Shown: positions 1-9,380, counted from the first letter of the stretch. The stretch is DNA of 64,000 bases from Ectopseudomonas mendocina (GCF_007049795.1 NZ_SCFY01000001.1:286518-350517); one strand, 5' to 3'. The notes: generated by a model from the sequence alone, not told the origin. Program-made: numbers and translations.

Positions 1-418
1 CTGAGCTGCTCACCTGCGGGTTGACGCGCAGGCCACGGATGGTGCCCTGGGTCCGCTCGGCGAAGCGTTCGAGCTGGCCGATGGAGTTGAAGATGATCTT
101 GTCGCAGTTGGCGACCATCTCTTCGATCTCGTCGTCGGCCCAGGCCACGCTGTAGGCGTGGGTTTCGCCAGCGAACTTCTGGCGGCCCAGCTTCAGCTCA
201 TACAGCGACGACGACGTGGTGCCGTCCATGTATTGCTGCATCAGGTCGAACACCGACCAGGTGGCGAAGCATTTCAGCGCCAGCAGCGCCTTGGCACCGG
301 AGTTCTCGCGCACGTAGGCGATCTTCTCCAGGTTGACCAGAAGCTTCTGTTTGTCGATGAGGTAGTACGGCGTCTGGATCATCTCGTCGCCCCAGCAAGG
401 TCGGCCAAAGGAGGACAT
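1..418 (-). CDS. nspC: Carboxynorspermidine/carboxyspermidine decarboxylase, 3' part cut off by window edge
   Basis: This is the N-terminal part (about 139 codons) of a PLP-dependent fold-III decarboxylase that makes norspermidine or spermidine from its carboxy precursor in the alternative polyamine pathway. The start of the barrel is clear: TPYYLIDK, then ALLALKCF with the Lys that would bind PLP, then the family-typical DGTTSSSLYELKLG. The gene continues past position 1. Two starts are possible: ATG at 418, preceded by a G-rich stretch that could serve as ribosome binding site, and ATG at 382 (MIQTPYY), which matches the usual N-terminus of the family better. I give the longer form. Family assignment is strong; which triamine is made cannot be told. 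Confidence 0.85.
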   Translation of the reverse strand, partial: MSSFGRPCWGDEMIQTPYYLIDKQKLLVNLEKIAYVRENSGAKALLALKCFATWSVFDLMQQYMDGTTSSSLYELKLGRQKFAGETHAYSVAWADDEIEEMVANCDKIIFNSIGQLERFAERTQGTIRGLRVNPQVSSS

Positions 419-652
419 TCAGCCCCCCCGGAAAAAAGTGGACGCGAATTGTGCCGATAACCGGCGCATATCGAAAGGGCATTGGAGATTTTTTGTACAA
501 CAGGCGATGACCATTATTCGGCCTGCCTAGGCTGACAGGCTATGAAAGCCTGATTACAGCCCGATGACGTCACGTCGCGACAAGCTTGTCCCCGGCATCG
601 CTGCTCCATGCCTCTGATCGATTGGGACTCAAAATAGGCATCGCGCTTGCAG

Positions 653-658
653 TACAAT
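653..658 (+). promoter_or_regulatory. Possible -10 box for mksFEB
   Basis: TACAAT lies 36 bases before the mksF start, in the 275-base gap between divergent nspC and mksF. I see no good -35 at 16-18 bases upstream, so only a weak case can be made. Nothing else in this gap is recognisable. Confidence 0.25.
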
Positions 659-693
659 CCTCCCCTTTTCACTTGCCTGGACCCGGCGCCTCG

Positions 694-1935
694 ATGATCG
701 ATCCCAAGCGCGTTTTGCGCGCCCTCGCCGAACACTGGACGTTGCTCGAACCGCTCTGCGAGCGTTTCGACGCCGGCACCCTGAGCCTGGTCGAGCTGCG
801 CAACCAGCTCGCCACCCAGTTGCCCGACACCACGCCCAGCGACACCACTGCCCTGCTCGACACCTGGATTCGTCTGGACATCCTGGTGCCGGTGGCCAAG
901 AGCCCGAACCGCTTCGAGCTCAACGCGCAAATCCATGATTTTCTCGCCTACCTGCGCCGTGAACACCGCCTCGGCCTGTGCCTGGAGATCGAAGCCTACC
1001 TGCGCCACTTGGAGCGCCTGGCCGGCTATATCCAGGATGCCTTCGAGGTGCGCGATGCCAACGACCTCGCGCGGCAGTTGCGCCTGCTCGATATGCGCGT
1101 GCGCGACGTACTGAAGAAGTTGGCCAACGACGAACAGGCACTGGTCAGCGTGGCCGACCGGGCCAAGACCTCGGATCGGCAGATTCCCCTGCGCCAACGC
1201 TACGCCGAGGTGCTGGCCACCTGGGACGAATACGTCGAGCCGATGATCCAACTGGTCGCCGCCGATGGTGCCTTTGAGCAGGGCGTGCGCCGCGTCGAAC
1301 AGGTGCTGCTGCGCCTGCTCGGCGATCAGCAGCGCCTCGGCCAATTGGTCGACGACGACCTGCTGCTGCGCACCCATGCGCGCATCTTGGAAATGCAGAC
1401 CACCGCCCAGCTCACCCTGCGCAAGGCCCGCGAACTGCTGCTGCCGCTGCGCGAAGAAGCGCGTCGGCACAACGCCGTGACCCGTGGCGCCGCGCTGGCG
1501 CTGTCGGTGATCCGCAAGAAGGGCATCGACGCCGTGCCGCAAGCGGCGATGCCCTTGTTCACCCGGCCGCAGAGCAACTTCCTCGGTTCGGCCAGCCAGG
1601 TCGAGGCCTACGTCTACGCCCTGGCACGCTTCGAAGCCAAGCCGGCGCATTTCCCCAAGGCCAGCGGCAGCCGCAAGGGCGGCGCGCCCAAGGCGCCGAA
1701 AACCGCGCGGGAAATGATCGAACGCTGCGAACAGGCCCTGCCACTGCCGGACCTGATGACCTGGCTGCTGGAGCAGGAACCGGAAGGCGCCACCGACGAG
1801 TTGCTCTACTGGTTCTCGCGCCTGTCGCGTGAAGGCCGCTTCCAGCGCGACCGCCTGGAACGTCAGACCTACCTGACCCGCGAGCACGAAATCAGCATCA
1901 GCTCCTATGCGTTGGTGGGCCGCCCCAGTGCCTGA
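694..1935 (+). CDS. mksF: Condensin subunit MksF (kleisin)
   Basis: 413 aa, kleisin subunit of the MksBEF (MukBEF-like) condensin that compacts and segregates the chromosome. It is recognised from its place directly before an MksE and an MksB and from its helical, Leu/Arg/Glu-rich sequence starting MIDPKRVLRALAEHW. The frame is open from 586, but the ATG at 694 gives the family's N-terminus. No strong Shine-Dalgarno precedes it. A palindromic repeat separates it from mksE by 158 bases, unusual inside a condensin operon, while mksE and mksB overlap. The family can also be seen as JetA of Wadjet-type systems; see mksB for why the chromosomal type is preferred. Confidence 0.85.
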   Translation: MIDPKRVLRALAEHWTLLEPLCERFDAGTLSLVELRNQLATQLPDTTPSDTTALLDTWIRLDILVPVAKSPNRFELNAQIHDFLAYLRREHRLGLCLEIEAYLRHLERLAGYIQDAFEVRDANDLARQLRLLDMRVRDVLKKLANDEQALVSVADRAKTSDRQIPLRQRYAEVLATWDEYVEPMIQLVAADGAFEQGVRRVEQVLLRLLGDQQRLGQLVDDDLLLRTHARILEMQTTAQLTLRKARELLLPLREEARRHNAVTRGAALALSVIRKKGIDAVPQAAMPLFTRPQSNFLGSASQVEAYVYALARFEAKPAHFPKASGSRKGGAPKAPKTAREMIERCEQALPLPDLMTWLLEQEPEGATDELLYWFSRLSREGRFQRDRLERQTYLTREHEISISSYALVGRPSA

Positions 1936-2010
1936 TTTTTACCTAGGGTGGACCAGGGCGCGCAGCCAACGCCTTCTTTGCTCCACCTTGTTGATTGCCT
2001 TGATCGAGCC

Positions 2011-2074
2011 TGTAGGAGCGAGCTCTGCTCGCGAACGACTACGGGACGCTTCGCGAGCAGAGCTCGCTCCCACA
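2011..2074. repeat. REP-like palindromic pair
   Basis: Two inverted copies of a unit starting TGTAGGAGCGAGCTCTGCTC face each other across about 14 bases. Each unit has its own internal palindrome GAGCTCTGCTC. The same unit recurs at 9381 and 9630-9716, so it is a dispersed chromosomal REP. It sits between mksF and mksE and could form a large mRNA hairpin within the operon. Confidence 0.8.
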
Positions 2075-2093
2075 TTCGTCAGATGACTTGCGT

Positions 2094-2786
2094 ATGAACA
2101 TCGATCTGAAAGAAATGACCCAGCTCGCGGCCGCGTTCCGCGACCTGTTCAAGGGCTACCACATCTCGCGCAGCGAGCCGGAGTGCTACGCCCAGCTGTC
2201 CAGCATGCAGGATCAGTATCGTGCGCTGTTCCGCGCCCTCGGCTTCGAGCTGGTGTGCGACCCGCGCGGTTTCTACTATTTCGTGCCCGAGCAGGTCGCC
2301 CCGCAGGTGAACAAGACCGCTCAACGCCTGGCGCTGTTCACCTTCATCCTCGTCGAGCACCTGGCCGACCAGGGCCGCGACCCGCTCTCCGTACTCGACG
2401 GCGGCAGCATCGGCCGTGACGAGCTGCCGGCGCTGCTGGAGAAGTACCGCGACCTGTTCCTGCAGGCCGAAGTCACCACCTTCGAGGAGCTGGAAGACAA
2501 GATCATCCGCCGCCTCATCCAGCTCGGCTTCGCCGAGGACAGCAACGGCGTGTACCGCTTCCTGCCGCCGATGCATCGTTTCCTCGACGTCTGCCTGTCG
2601 GTGCAGCACGACCGCGACCTGGCGGCCAGCCTGCACAGCAGCGACCTGCCACTGCCGGCTCCGGTGCTGCTGGACGATGACGGCGATGCCGATCCGGCCG
2701 AAGCCGTGGACGTCGAAGAATCCGAGGAAGACGCCCTGGCCCGCGCCATGGGCGAAGAACGCGCCGCACAGGAGATGGACGCATGA
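2094..2786 (+). CDS. mksE: Condensin subunit MksE
   Basis: 230 aa, MukE-like KITE subunit that binds the kleisin MksF in the MksBEF condensin. ATG at 2094 (MNIDLKEMTQLAAAF) is chosen over an in-frame TTG two codons earlier. The C-terminus is very acidic (DDDGDADPAEAVDVEESEEDA, residues about 195-215), as often seen in the family. It overlaps mksB by four bases (ATGA), so the two are translationally coupled, in line with their fixed stoichiometry. Confidence 0.85.
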   Translation: MNIDLKEMTQLAAAFRDLFKGYHISRSEPECYAQLSSMQDQYRALFRALGFELVCDPRGFYYFVPEQVAPQVNKTAQRLALFTFILVEHLADQGRDPLSVLDGGSIGRDELPALLEKYRDLFLQAEVTTFEELEDKIIRRLIQLGFAEDSNGVYRFLPPMHRFLDVCLSVQHDRDLAASLHSSDLPLPAPVLLDDDGDADPAEAVDVEESEEDALARAMGEERAAQEMDA

Positions 2787-5614
2787 GCCAGGAACGCTAC
2801 GGCATCCGCCGCTTCGCCCTGCTGAATACCGCCGGCTACAGCCTCGGCCTGTTCCCGCTGGAAAACCCGCTGTCGGTCTACGGCGCCAACAACCTGGGTA
2901 AATCCGCCTCGATCAACGCCCTACAGTTCCCCATCCTGGCGCGCATGTCGGACATGAGCTTCGGCAAGTACAGCCTGGAAGCCTCGCGCAAGTTCTACTT
3001 CGCATCAGACACTAGCTACATCCTCGTCGAAGTCGCCCTGCCTCATGGCCCGCACGTGATCGGCGTGGCCGGTCGCGGTCCTGGAGGTGGCTTCGGCCAC
3101 CAATTCTTTGCCTACGCCGGTGAGCTGGATCTGGAGCACTATCAGCAGAACGGCACCTGCCTGCGTCAGCGTGAGCTGTTCAAGAACCTCGGCCAGGCCG
3201 GCATCACCGCCTACGAACTGAAGCCCGACGAACTGCGTCGCCTGCTGGTCGGCGGTCACACCAGCATCCCGCTGGATCTGACCCTGATTCCGCTGCGTTC
3301 GACCAGCGAGCAGAGCCTGAAGACCTTCCGCGCCCTGTTCATCAACCTGCTGCACATGCGCGAGATCACCGCCGCCAAACTCAAGCAGCTGTTCCTCGAT
3401 GCCTTCGAGCACAGCCTGCGCTCCGGCAGCGTCGACTACATCGCCGCCACCGAGGAAGCCTTCCGCGACGTGCGCCGCATGGAGCAGGACTACCAGGCCC
3501 TGGTCACCGCCGGCCCGTTGATCGAAGCGCTGGCCTCGGGCGTGGCCCAGCGCGAAGTGCTGCGCGGCAAGCTGCACCGCCTCTCGCCGCTGCTCGACAA
3601 CCTGCTGGGCACCTGGCACGACTATACCGATGCGCGCAAGGAAGAGCTGGTGATCCAGGCCGAGCATTACCGCAGCGAGCAGGACGGCCTGCAGAACGAG
3701 CAGCGTGGCGGCACCAGTGAGCTGATGCGCCTGGAGCGTGAGATCAGCGAGATCCAGCGCTGGCTCGGCGAGCTTGCGGTGCTGAAAAACCGCTTCGCCC
3801 TGGTGGACAACGCCAAGGTGCTGGAAGAGCAACTGCTCGCCGCCAAGGACGCCCACGACGAACTGGCCGGCGCACTGGCGCAGTCGCGGCAGTTCTCCAG
3901 CGAAGACCTCGACGAGCGCCTGCGCGACCTGGAAAAACGCCTCAAGTCGGTCAAGCAGCAACTCGATCACGCCGACAACAACAGCTACTCGCGCCTGCGC
4001 GAGGAATTCAGCCAGGCCGATGTCGATCGCCTGATGCGCCTGTTCAACGGCCAGCTGTTCAGCCTGCCACTGGGTGAGAAAGGCATCCAGGCCGACGGTG
4101 ACGACTGGGTCAAGGCCGTCGAAGCAGTGCTGGATCGCTTCAAGGGCGATACCTTCGCCGTGCCGGGCCTGTCCATCGACCTCAGCCATATCGAGCCACC
4201 CGCCCTGCAGGCCCTGGCCGACCGCGCTGCCCTGCGCGACCAAAAGGATCGCCTGGAGCGCGAGCTCAAGCAGCTCAAGACCCAGCAGTCGGTGGCCGCC
4301 GACCGCGCCGCCAGCAAGGCCCAGGCTGAGACGCTGTACCAGGCCGTGCTGGACGCGCAGAAGGCCCTGGAAGACTTCCGCAAGAGCCAGACCCTGACTG
4401 CCGAAGAGCCGCAGAAGCTGGAGCGCCTGGCCGAGCTGGAAGGCGCGCAGGACGAACTCAAGCGTGCCAGCGATGCCTTCGCCGAGCGCGTGCAGCAACT
4501 GTCCGCCAAGCTGCAACTGGTTGGCCGTCAACTGGCCGATCTGGAAGCCAAGGAACGCACCCTGGAAGACGCCCTGCGTCGTCGCCAGCTACTGCCGGCC
4601 GATCTGCCCTTCGGCACGCCGTTCATGGAGCCGGTGGACGACTCGCTGGACAACCTGCTGCCGCTGCTCAACGACTATCAGGACACCTGGCAGGCACTGC
4701 AGCGCATCGACGGCCAGATCGAGGCGCTGTACGCCCAGGTGCGCCTGAAAGGCGTGGCCAAGTTCGACAGCGAGGATGATGTCGAGCGTCGCCTGCAACT
4801 GCTGGTCAACGCCTACGCCCACCGCCAGGACGAGGCGCTGACCCTGGCCAAGGCGCGCCGCGCGGCGGTCACCGATATCGCCCGCACCCTGCGCAATATC
4901 CGCAGCGACTACGACAACCTGGAACACCAACTGGCGCTGTTCAACCGCGAGATCAACAAGCGCCAGGTCTCCAACCTGCAAAGTTTCCGCATCGTCCTGA
5001 CGCCGAACAAGGAAGCCCTGCGCCATATCGATCAGATCATCCACAGCGCCGGCCAGTACGAGGAAGGCGAAACCCTGTCGGTGTTCGACCTGTCGCAGTC
5101 GGCCGAGCAGGACGCCAAGAACGAGGAAGCCAAGGATTACCTGTCGCGCCTGGTCGCGGCCAACGGCAACCAGCTGGGCCTGAAGGATCTGTTCGAACTG
5201 GCCTTCGAGATCACCAAGGTGCACGGCCAGCCGGTTATTCACACGGACATCGATGGCGCCGCTTCCAACGGCACCACCATGACAATCAAAGCGCTGACCA
5301 ATATGTACCTGCTGCTGCACCTGATGGATCGCGAGCAGGCCGGGCGCGTGCGCCTGCCCTACTACCTCGACGAGGCAGCGGACATCGACGAACGCAACCA
5401 GCAGGCGCTGATCGAAACCAGCCTGCAACTGGGCTTCGTGCCGATCCTCGCCTCGGTCAAGCCGCAGGTCTCGGCCCACGTGGCCATCGACCTGGAAGGC
5501 GGCAGCGGGCCCAACGGCATCTATATCGACGAAGCGGACTGGAAGTTCATTAAGCCCCGAGAAAGTGTCAAGACGCAGGCGCCTCAACAGGAGGAAGCCG
5601 CCGAACCGGCCTGA
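2783..5614 (+). CDS. mksB: Condensin SMC-like ATPase MksB
   Basis: 943 aa, the SMC-type ATPase of MksBEF. The N-terminal head carries Walker A GANNLGKSAS at residues 34-43. A long charged coiled coil fills roughly residues 280-780, much shorter than in MukB (about 1480 aa) and typical of MksB. The C-terminal head has the Walker B region LPYYLDEAADID at about 858-869. The last 15 residues are low complexity. No mksG/jetD (Toprim nuclease-like) follows: the next gene is convergent. This argues for the three-gene chromosome-organising form rather than a four-gene Wadjet defence system. Head and family assignment are strong. Confidence 0.9.
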   Translation: MSQERYGIRRFALLNTAGYSLGLFPLENPLSVYGANNLGKSASINALQFPILARMSDMSFGKYSLEASRKFYFASDTSYILVEVALPHGPHVIGVAGRGPGGGFGHQFFAYAGELDLEHYQQNGTCLRQRELFKNLGQAGITAYELKPDELRRLLVGGHTSIPLDLTLIPLRSTSEQSLKTFRALFINLLHMREITAAKLKQLFLDAFEHSLRSGSVDYIAATEEAFRDVRRMEQDYQALVTAGPLIEALASGVAQREVLRGKLHRLSPLLDNLLGTWHDYTDARKEELVIQAEHYRSEQDGLQNEQRGGTSELMRLEREISEIQRWLGELAVLKNRFALVDNAKVLEEQLLAAKDAHDELAGALAQSRQFSSEDLDERLRDLEKRLKSVKQQLDHADNNSYSRLREEFSQADVDRLMRLFNGQLFSLPLGEKGIQADGDDWVKAVEAVLDRFKGDTFAVPGLSIDLSHIEPPALQALADRAALRDQKDRLERELKQLKTQQSVAADRAASKAQAETLYQAVLDAQKALEDFRKSQTLTAEEPQKLERLAELEGAQDELKRASDAFAERVQQLSAKLQLVGRQLADLEAKERTLEDALRRRQLLPADLPFGTPFMEPVDDSLDNLLPLLNDYQDTWQALQRIDGQIEALYAQVRLKGVAKFDSEDDVERRLQLLVNAYAHRQDEALTLAKARRAAVTDIARTLRNIRSDYDNLEHQLALFNREINKRQVSNLQSFRIVLTPNKEALRHIDQIIHSAGQYEEGETLSVFDLSQSAEQDAKNEEAKDYLSRLVAANGNQLGLKDLFELAFEITKVHGQPVIHTDIDGAASNGTTMTIKALTNMYLLLHLMDREQAGRVRLPYYLDEAADIDERNQQALIETSLQLGFVPILASVKPQVSAHVAIDLEGGSGPNGIYIDEADWKFIKPRESVKTQAPQQEEAAEPA

Positions 5615-5620
5615 AAGCAT

Positions 5621-5667
5621 CGCGGCTGAAGCCGCTCCTACGACTCACGCACGTGTAGGAGCGGCTG
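5621..5667. repeat. REP-like inverted repeat (GGAGCGGCTTCAGCCGCG family)
   Basis: CGCGGCTGAAGCCGCTCCTA faces GTAGGAGCGGCTGGG across a 14-base spacer. It is a second REP subfamily, related to the copy at 19072-19132, and lies just after mksB. Confidence 0.65.
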
Positions 5668-5713
5668 GGTGGCATTCCGCTTCAGTCACGAACTTTTATA
5701 GCCGCAAAAATGA

Positions 5714-5738
5714 AAGGGGCCGCTCACTGCGGCCCCTT
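5714..5738 (-). terminator. Terminator between convergent mksB and the LetB-like gene
   Basis: Perfect 10-bp stem AAGGGGCCGC/GCGGCCCCTT with a 5-base loop. On the minus strand it is followed by a T-rich tract (TTTCATTTTT), so it mainly ends the leftward operon. The A residues on the left also permit use by mksFEB. Confidence 0.75.
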
Positions 5739-5755
5739 ACATTCCTATGATTGTC

Positions 5756-8059
5756 TTATTGCTCCAGCACGATCTTCGGCGCCCACTGCATCCAGGCTTC
5801 CTGCGGCTCGTCGAACAGTGCAAACGTCTGCCCCGGCAATGCCGGGCCGCCCATCTCCGGATTGTTCGGCGTGGCGAAAGCGATACCGCCCTCGATCAAT
5901 GCCTCCAGCGACTCGGTGCGCACCTTCAGCCCCTTGAACAGGCCAGCATCGACACCGATACCACTGGCATTCCAGAAGCGGCTGCCCGAACGCACCAGCG
6001 GCGCATAGCGTGGCTCGATCAACACATGAATCAAAACACGATCCGAGGTCGGTCCCAACTCGAAATCCACCACCTTGCCCACCGGCACCTCGCGGTAGCT
6101 GACGATCACCCCCGGCTTGATCGACCCCCGCCGTGGCGCGCTCAGCACCAAGCGCAAGCCTTCCTCGCGCACAGCCTGGTTCGACGGACTGGTCAGGGCG
6201 GTGAACTCGGTACGGCGGGCGCCTTTCTGCGCCGGCAACTGCACCTCCAGATACTGACCGCTGACCAGCGTGCCGAGGTTCGCGGTACGAGTCAGGCTCA
6301 GCTCCGGCTTCACCACCCAGAACTGCGTCCCTTCACGGGCGATCTGCTCCGCCGCCTGAGTGATACGCACATTGAGAATCACCGCCTGCAGGTCATCGGT
6401 CAGGCTAAGGTTCTCGACCTTGCCTACCTCCAGCCCCTTGTAGCGCAGCAGTGTGCCCGGTTGCAGGCCATCGCCATCGGCCACGCGTATGGTGATCTGC
6501 TGGCCCAACTGCAAGGCACTGTCGCGATCAGCATGTAAAGCGAAGCGCTGCACTTGGCGATCCGACCTCGCCGCCTGCAGGTCTGGCGTCTCGAAAGCGA
6601 TGCCGCCCGCCAGGAGAGTCTGCAACGACTCGCTCTTGACCTCGACGCCGGACAGGCCGCCCTTGAGGGTGATACCGCTGGCATTCCAGAAGCGCGTCGA
6701 GGTGTTCACCAGATGCACGTAGTCCGGCTCGATATGCACGCCCAGCACCACCTGACGGTTATCGCGCGACAGTTGATAACTCTGTACCGAGCCCACCTTG
6801 ATCTGCCGATATAGCACCGGACTGCCAACTTCGATGGAGCCGAGTTGATCGGTGAACAGCACCAGATGAAGTCCTGGCGCACCCAGGTCTAACGGTGGAG
6901 CCTTGCTCCGCGCGACAAAGTTGCGTGCCGGCGGATTACCCTTCTCTCCCGGCCGCACAGCAATGTAGTTACCCTTGACCAGCGCCTCGAGGCCAGTGAT
7001 ACCGGCCAGCGAGATGGAGGGTTTGACCACCCAGAAATCCGAGCCTTCCACCAGGTACTCTTCGGCTAATGGATTGATCGTCAGCTCGGCCGTGGCGCTA
7101 TTGAGATCGCGGTCGACTTTCATAGTTTTCAGCGAACCGACCTGAATGCCCTTGTACATGACTGGCGTGCGGCCTTCCTGCAAACCGTCAAAGTCGCTGA
7201 GCTTGACGACGATCTTGATACCCGCCTGAGCCTCGTCGTAGTCCTCATAAAGACGGAACGGCAGCGCAGGATCGGTAGGCGGGCTGTCCTTGCGATGTTC
7301 GGGCGTGGCGAAGGCGATACCGCCGGCCACGATGCTGGCCAATGACTCGCTACGCAGCTTGAAACCGGAGAGATCGGCATCGACACTGATGCCGCTGGCA
7401 TTCCAGAAGCGCGTATGTTTACGCACCAGATGTGCGTAAGCAGGCTCGATGAACACCTTCACCTCTACCGTGCTCTGATCCTCAGCCAAGGTGTAACTCT
7501 TGACCCGGCCGACCTGAATCTGTCGATAGAACACCGGGCTGTCCCGATCGAGCGAACCCAGCCGCTCGGCTTTCAACGTGATATGCAGCCCCGGAACATC
7601 GTCGCCCATCGGCGGCTCCTGGTCCAAGGCGGTAAAGCTACGCGTCGACTCGCCCTCACCGGGGCTGAAGGTAATGTAGTTACCGGAGACCAGCGTCTCC
7701 AGGCCACTGATACCGGCCAGGCTGACATTGGGTTTGACCAACCAGAAACGAGTCCCTTCGCGCAGGAATTGCTCGATTTCCTTATTCACCTCGACCTGAG
7801 CAAGAACGCCGCGTTTGTCATCCGATGAATCCAGGCTGATGGCCGTTACCTTGCCGACCGCCATGCCCTTGTACATCAACTCGGTCTTGCCAGCCTGAAT
7901 GCCCTCGCCGCTGGCGAACACCAACTCGACCTGAATACCTGCCTCGCTGTAAGCACGCCAGGCCAGCCAGCCGCCGATCAGCAGTGCGATAAGAGGCAGA
8001 ACCCAGATGGCCGACCAGTTTGAAGCAGGACGCGTCTTGGCCAGAGGAAGGTCAGTCAT
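5756..8059 (-). CDS. MCE-domain intermembrane lipid transport protein (LetB/PqiB family)
   Basis: 767 aa. One N-terminal membrane segment (about residues 16-38, SAIWVLPLIALLIGGWLAW) anchors it in the inner membrane. Six MCE/MlaD repeats follow, each marked by a core such as MYKGMAVGKV, FYRQIQVGRV, MYKGIQVGSL, LYRQIKVGSV, RYKGLEVGKV and SYREVPVGKV. Such proteins stack MCE rings into a tube that carries lipid across the periplasm. E. coli PqiB has three repeats and LetB seven, so six is in between. It overlaps the upstream PqiA/LetA-like gene by 8 bases. No pqiC lipoprotein follows, which favours the LetAB type. Confidence 0.88.
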   Translation of the reverse strand: MTDLPLAKTRPASNWSAIWVLPLIALLIGGWLAWRAYSEAGIQVELVFASGEGIQAGKTELMYKGMAVGKVTAISLDSSDDKRGVLAQVEVNKEIEQFLREGTRFWLVKPNVSLAGISGLETLVSGNYITFSPGEGESTRSFTALDQEPPMGDDVPGLHITLKAERLGSLDRDSPVFYRQIQVGRVKSYTLAEDQSTVEVKVFIEPAYAHLVRKHTRFWNASGISVDADLSGFKLRSESLASIVAGGIAFATPEHRKDSPPTDPALPFRLYEDYDEAQAGIKIVVKLSDFDGLQEGRTPVMYKGIQVGSLKTMKVDRDLNSATAELTINPLAEEYLVEGSDFWVVKPSISLAGITGLEALVKGNYIAVRPGEKGNPPARNFVARSKAPPLDLGAPGLHLVLFTDQLGSIEVGSPVLYRQIKVGSVQSYQLSRDNRQVVLGVHIEPDYVHLVNTSTRFWNASGITLKGGLSGVEVKSESLQTLLAGGIAFETPDLQAARSDRQVQRFALHADRDSALQLGQQITIRVADGDGLQPGTLLRYKGLEVGKVENLSLTDDLQAVILNVRITQAAEQIAREGTQFWVVKPELSLTRTANLGTLVSGQYLEVQLPAQKGARRTEFTALTSPSNQAVREEGLRLVLSAPRRGSIKPGVIVSYREVPVGKVVDFELGPTSDRVLIHVLIEPRYAPLVRSGSRFWNASGIGVDAGLFKGLKVRTESLEALIEGGIAFATPNNPEMGGPALPGQTFALFDEPQEAWMQWAPKIVLEQ

Positions 8060-8669
8060 GATCGGTTTCCGTGTTATCCCAGATAAGGCGGGGGTCGAAA
8101 GTCAGTGCAGCCAGCATGGTCAATATCACCACACTGGCAAAGGCGGCGGCACCTGCTCCAGCTTCGATACTGGCCAGGCTGCCGAAATTCACTATCGCCA
8201 CCAGAATGGCGATGACGAATATATCGAGCATCGACCAGCGGCCAATCCACTCGATGAAGCGGTACATGAGGATCCGCTGCTTGGCAGACATCGGTTGATG
8301 GCGCTGCACCGAATACAACAACAGGGCAATGCCCACCAACTTGAAGGTCGGTACCAGAATGCTGGCGATGAACACCACCGCAGCGATCGGTAGCATGCCG
8401 AAGTGAATCAACTCAAGAACGCCACCCATGATGGTTGAGGGCTCGCCTTTGCCTAGGCTGTTGACCGTCATGATCGGCAGCAGATTAGCCGGGATATAGA
8501 GAATCGCCGACGTCAGCAGCAAGGCCCAGGTCCTGATCAGGCTGTTGGGGCGACGGGCATGAATCTGCCCACCACAGCGACTGCAGTACTGGTGCTTGGC
8601 CGAGTCGTCGGCTGGATTGAGTTGATGACACTCGTGACAGACCAGCAATCCAGCCTCAATCGCCCGCAT
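8052..8669 (-). CDS. PqiA/LetA-like membrane protein, second half
   Basis: 205 aa with an N-terminal zinc ribbon (CHEC at about 11-14, CSRC at about 31-34) and four hydrophobic segments. It corresponds to one of the two repeats of the 417-427 aa PqiA/LetA proteins, inner-membrane partners of the MCE tube. Here the repeats are two separate genes: this one starts 14 bases inside the end of the other (8656-9315) and overlaps the MCE gene by 8. The three are clearly one transcription unit and probably one complex. Confidence 0.85.
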   Translation of the reverse strand: MRAIEAGLLVCHECHQLNPADDSAKHQYCSRCGGQIHARRPNSLIRTWALLLTSAILYIPANLLPIMTVNSLGKGEPSTIMGGVLELIHFGMLPIAAVVFIASILVPTFKLVGIALLLYSVQRHQPMSAKQRILMYRFIEWIGRWSMLDIFVIAILVAIVNFGSLASIEAGAGAAAFASVVILTMLAALTFDPRLIWDNTETDHD

Positions 8670-9315
8670 GGATATTCTCCCCGGACAAGGCTTCCCAAAT
8701 CTGATGAGGCGACATGGTCACCTCCAACCAGACTTGTACCAGCAACAGCGCGATGAAGCAGAACAATCCCAAGCCCAGGCTCAGGTCAGCCAGGTCCATC
8801 AGTTTCACCATCGCCACCAGGATGCCCATCAGGTAGACCTCGAGCATTCCCCATTCACGCATATGGTGGTAGATCCGGTAGAGCCACAGTCCATAACTAC
8901 GGCCAAAGTCGGTGCGAATACTGAGCAGCACCAGCAACTGACACAGCAGCTTGAGCAGTGGCACCGCCATGCTGCACAGAAACACCACCACGGCGATGCC
9001 CTGCATATCACTTTCATACAGCCCGATCACGCCGCTCCAGACGGTGTCCTGCGAGGTCTGCCCCAGTAGATTGAGTTGCATGATCGGCAGGAAGTTGGCC
9101 GGGACATAGAGCAGCAGAGCCGTCAGCACCAGGGCCAGGCTACGCCGTACCACGTGATGACGGTGGCTGAACAACTCATAACCACAACGCGGGCACTCGG
9201 CACTCTCGCCATCCTGCAATACCGGCTTGCGCATCAACAGATCGCACTCGTGACAGGCGACCAACTGCTCGATCGGCAAGGATGGCAAGGACGGTTCGGG
9301 TGGCGAGTCAGACAT
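8656..9315 (-). CDS. PqiA/LetA-like membrane protein, first half
   Basis: 219 aa, first gene of the operon. It has a zinc ribbon with CHEC (about 21-24) and CPRC (about 40-43), then membrane segments including the conserved LLYVPANFLPIM, which also appears in the downstream paralogue as ILYIPANLLPIM. Together the two proteins make up one full-length PqiA/LetA. Role: inner-membrane component of MCE-dependent lipid trafficking. The name 'paraquat-inducible' is historical and nothing here shows such regulation. Confidence 0.85.
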   Translation of the reverse strand: MSDSPPEPSLPSLPIEQLVACHECDLLMRKPVLQDGESAECPRCGYELFSHRHHVVRRSLALVLTALLLYVPANFLPIMQLNLLGQTSQDTVWSGVIGLYESDMQGIAVVVFLCSMAVPLLKLLCQLLVLLSIRTDFGRSYGLWLYRIYHHMREWGMLEVYLMGILVAMVKLMDLADLSLGLGLFCFIALLLVQVWLEVTMSPHQIWEALSGENIHAGD

Positions 9316-9380
9316 GAAAGTCCCCAGCAGAATTCGCGCATTCTACCCGAGCGGCACTTTTATTGGTGCGTGCCCCAAGC

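Noticed and set aside
514..1887. Long minus-strand open frame opposite mksF, and similar frames opposite mksB, valS, pepA and the methyltransferases
   Set aside because: They mirror real genes on the other strand and owe their length to high GC at third positions. They have no ribosome binding sites or recognisable domains.
694..5614. Wadjet (JetABCD) defence system
   Set aside because: Only three genes are present. The Toprim/nuclease-like fourth gene is missing and the next gene is convergent, so MksBEF is the better call.
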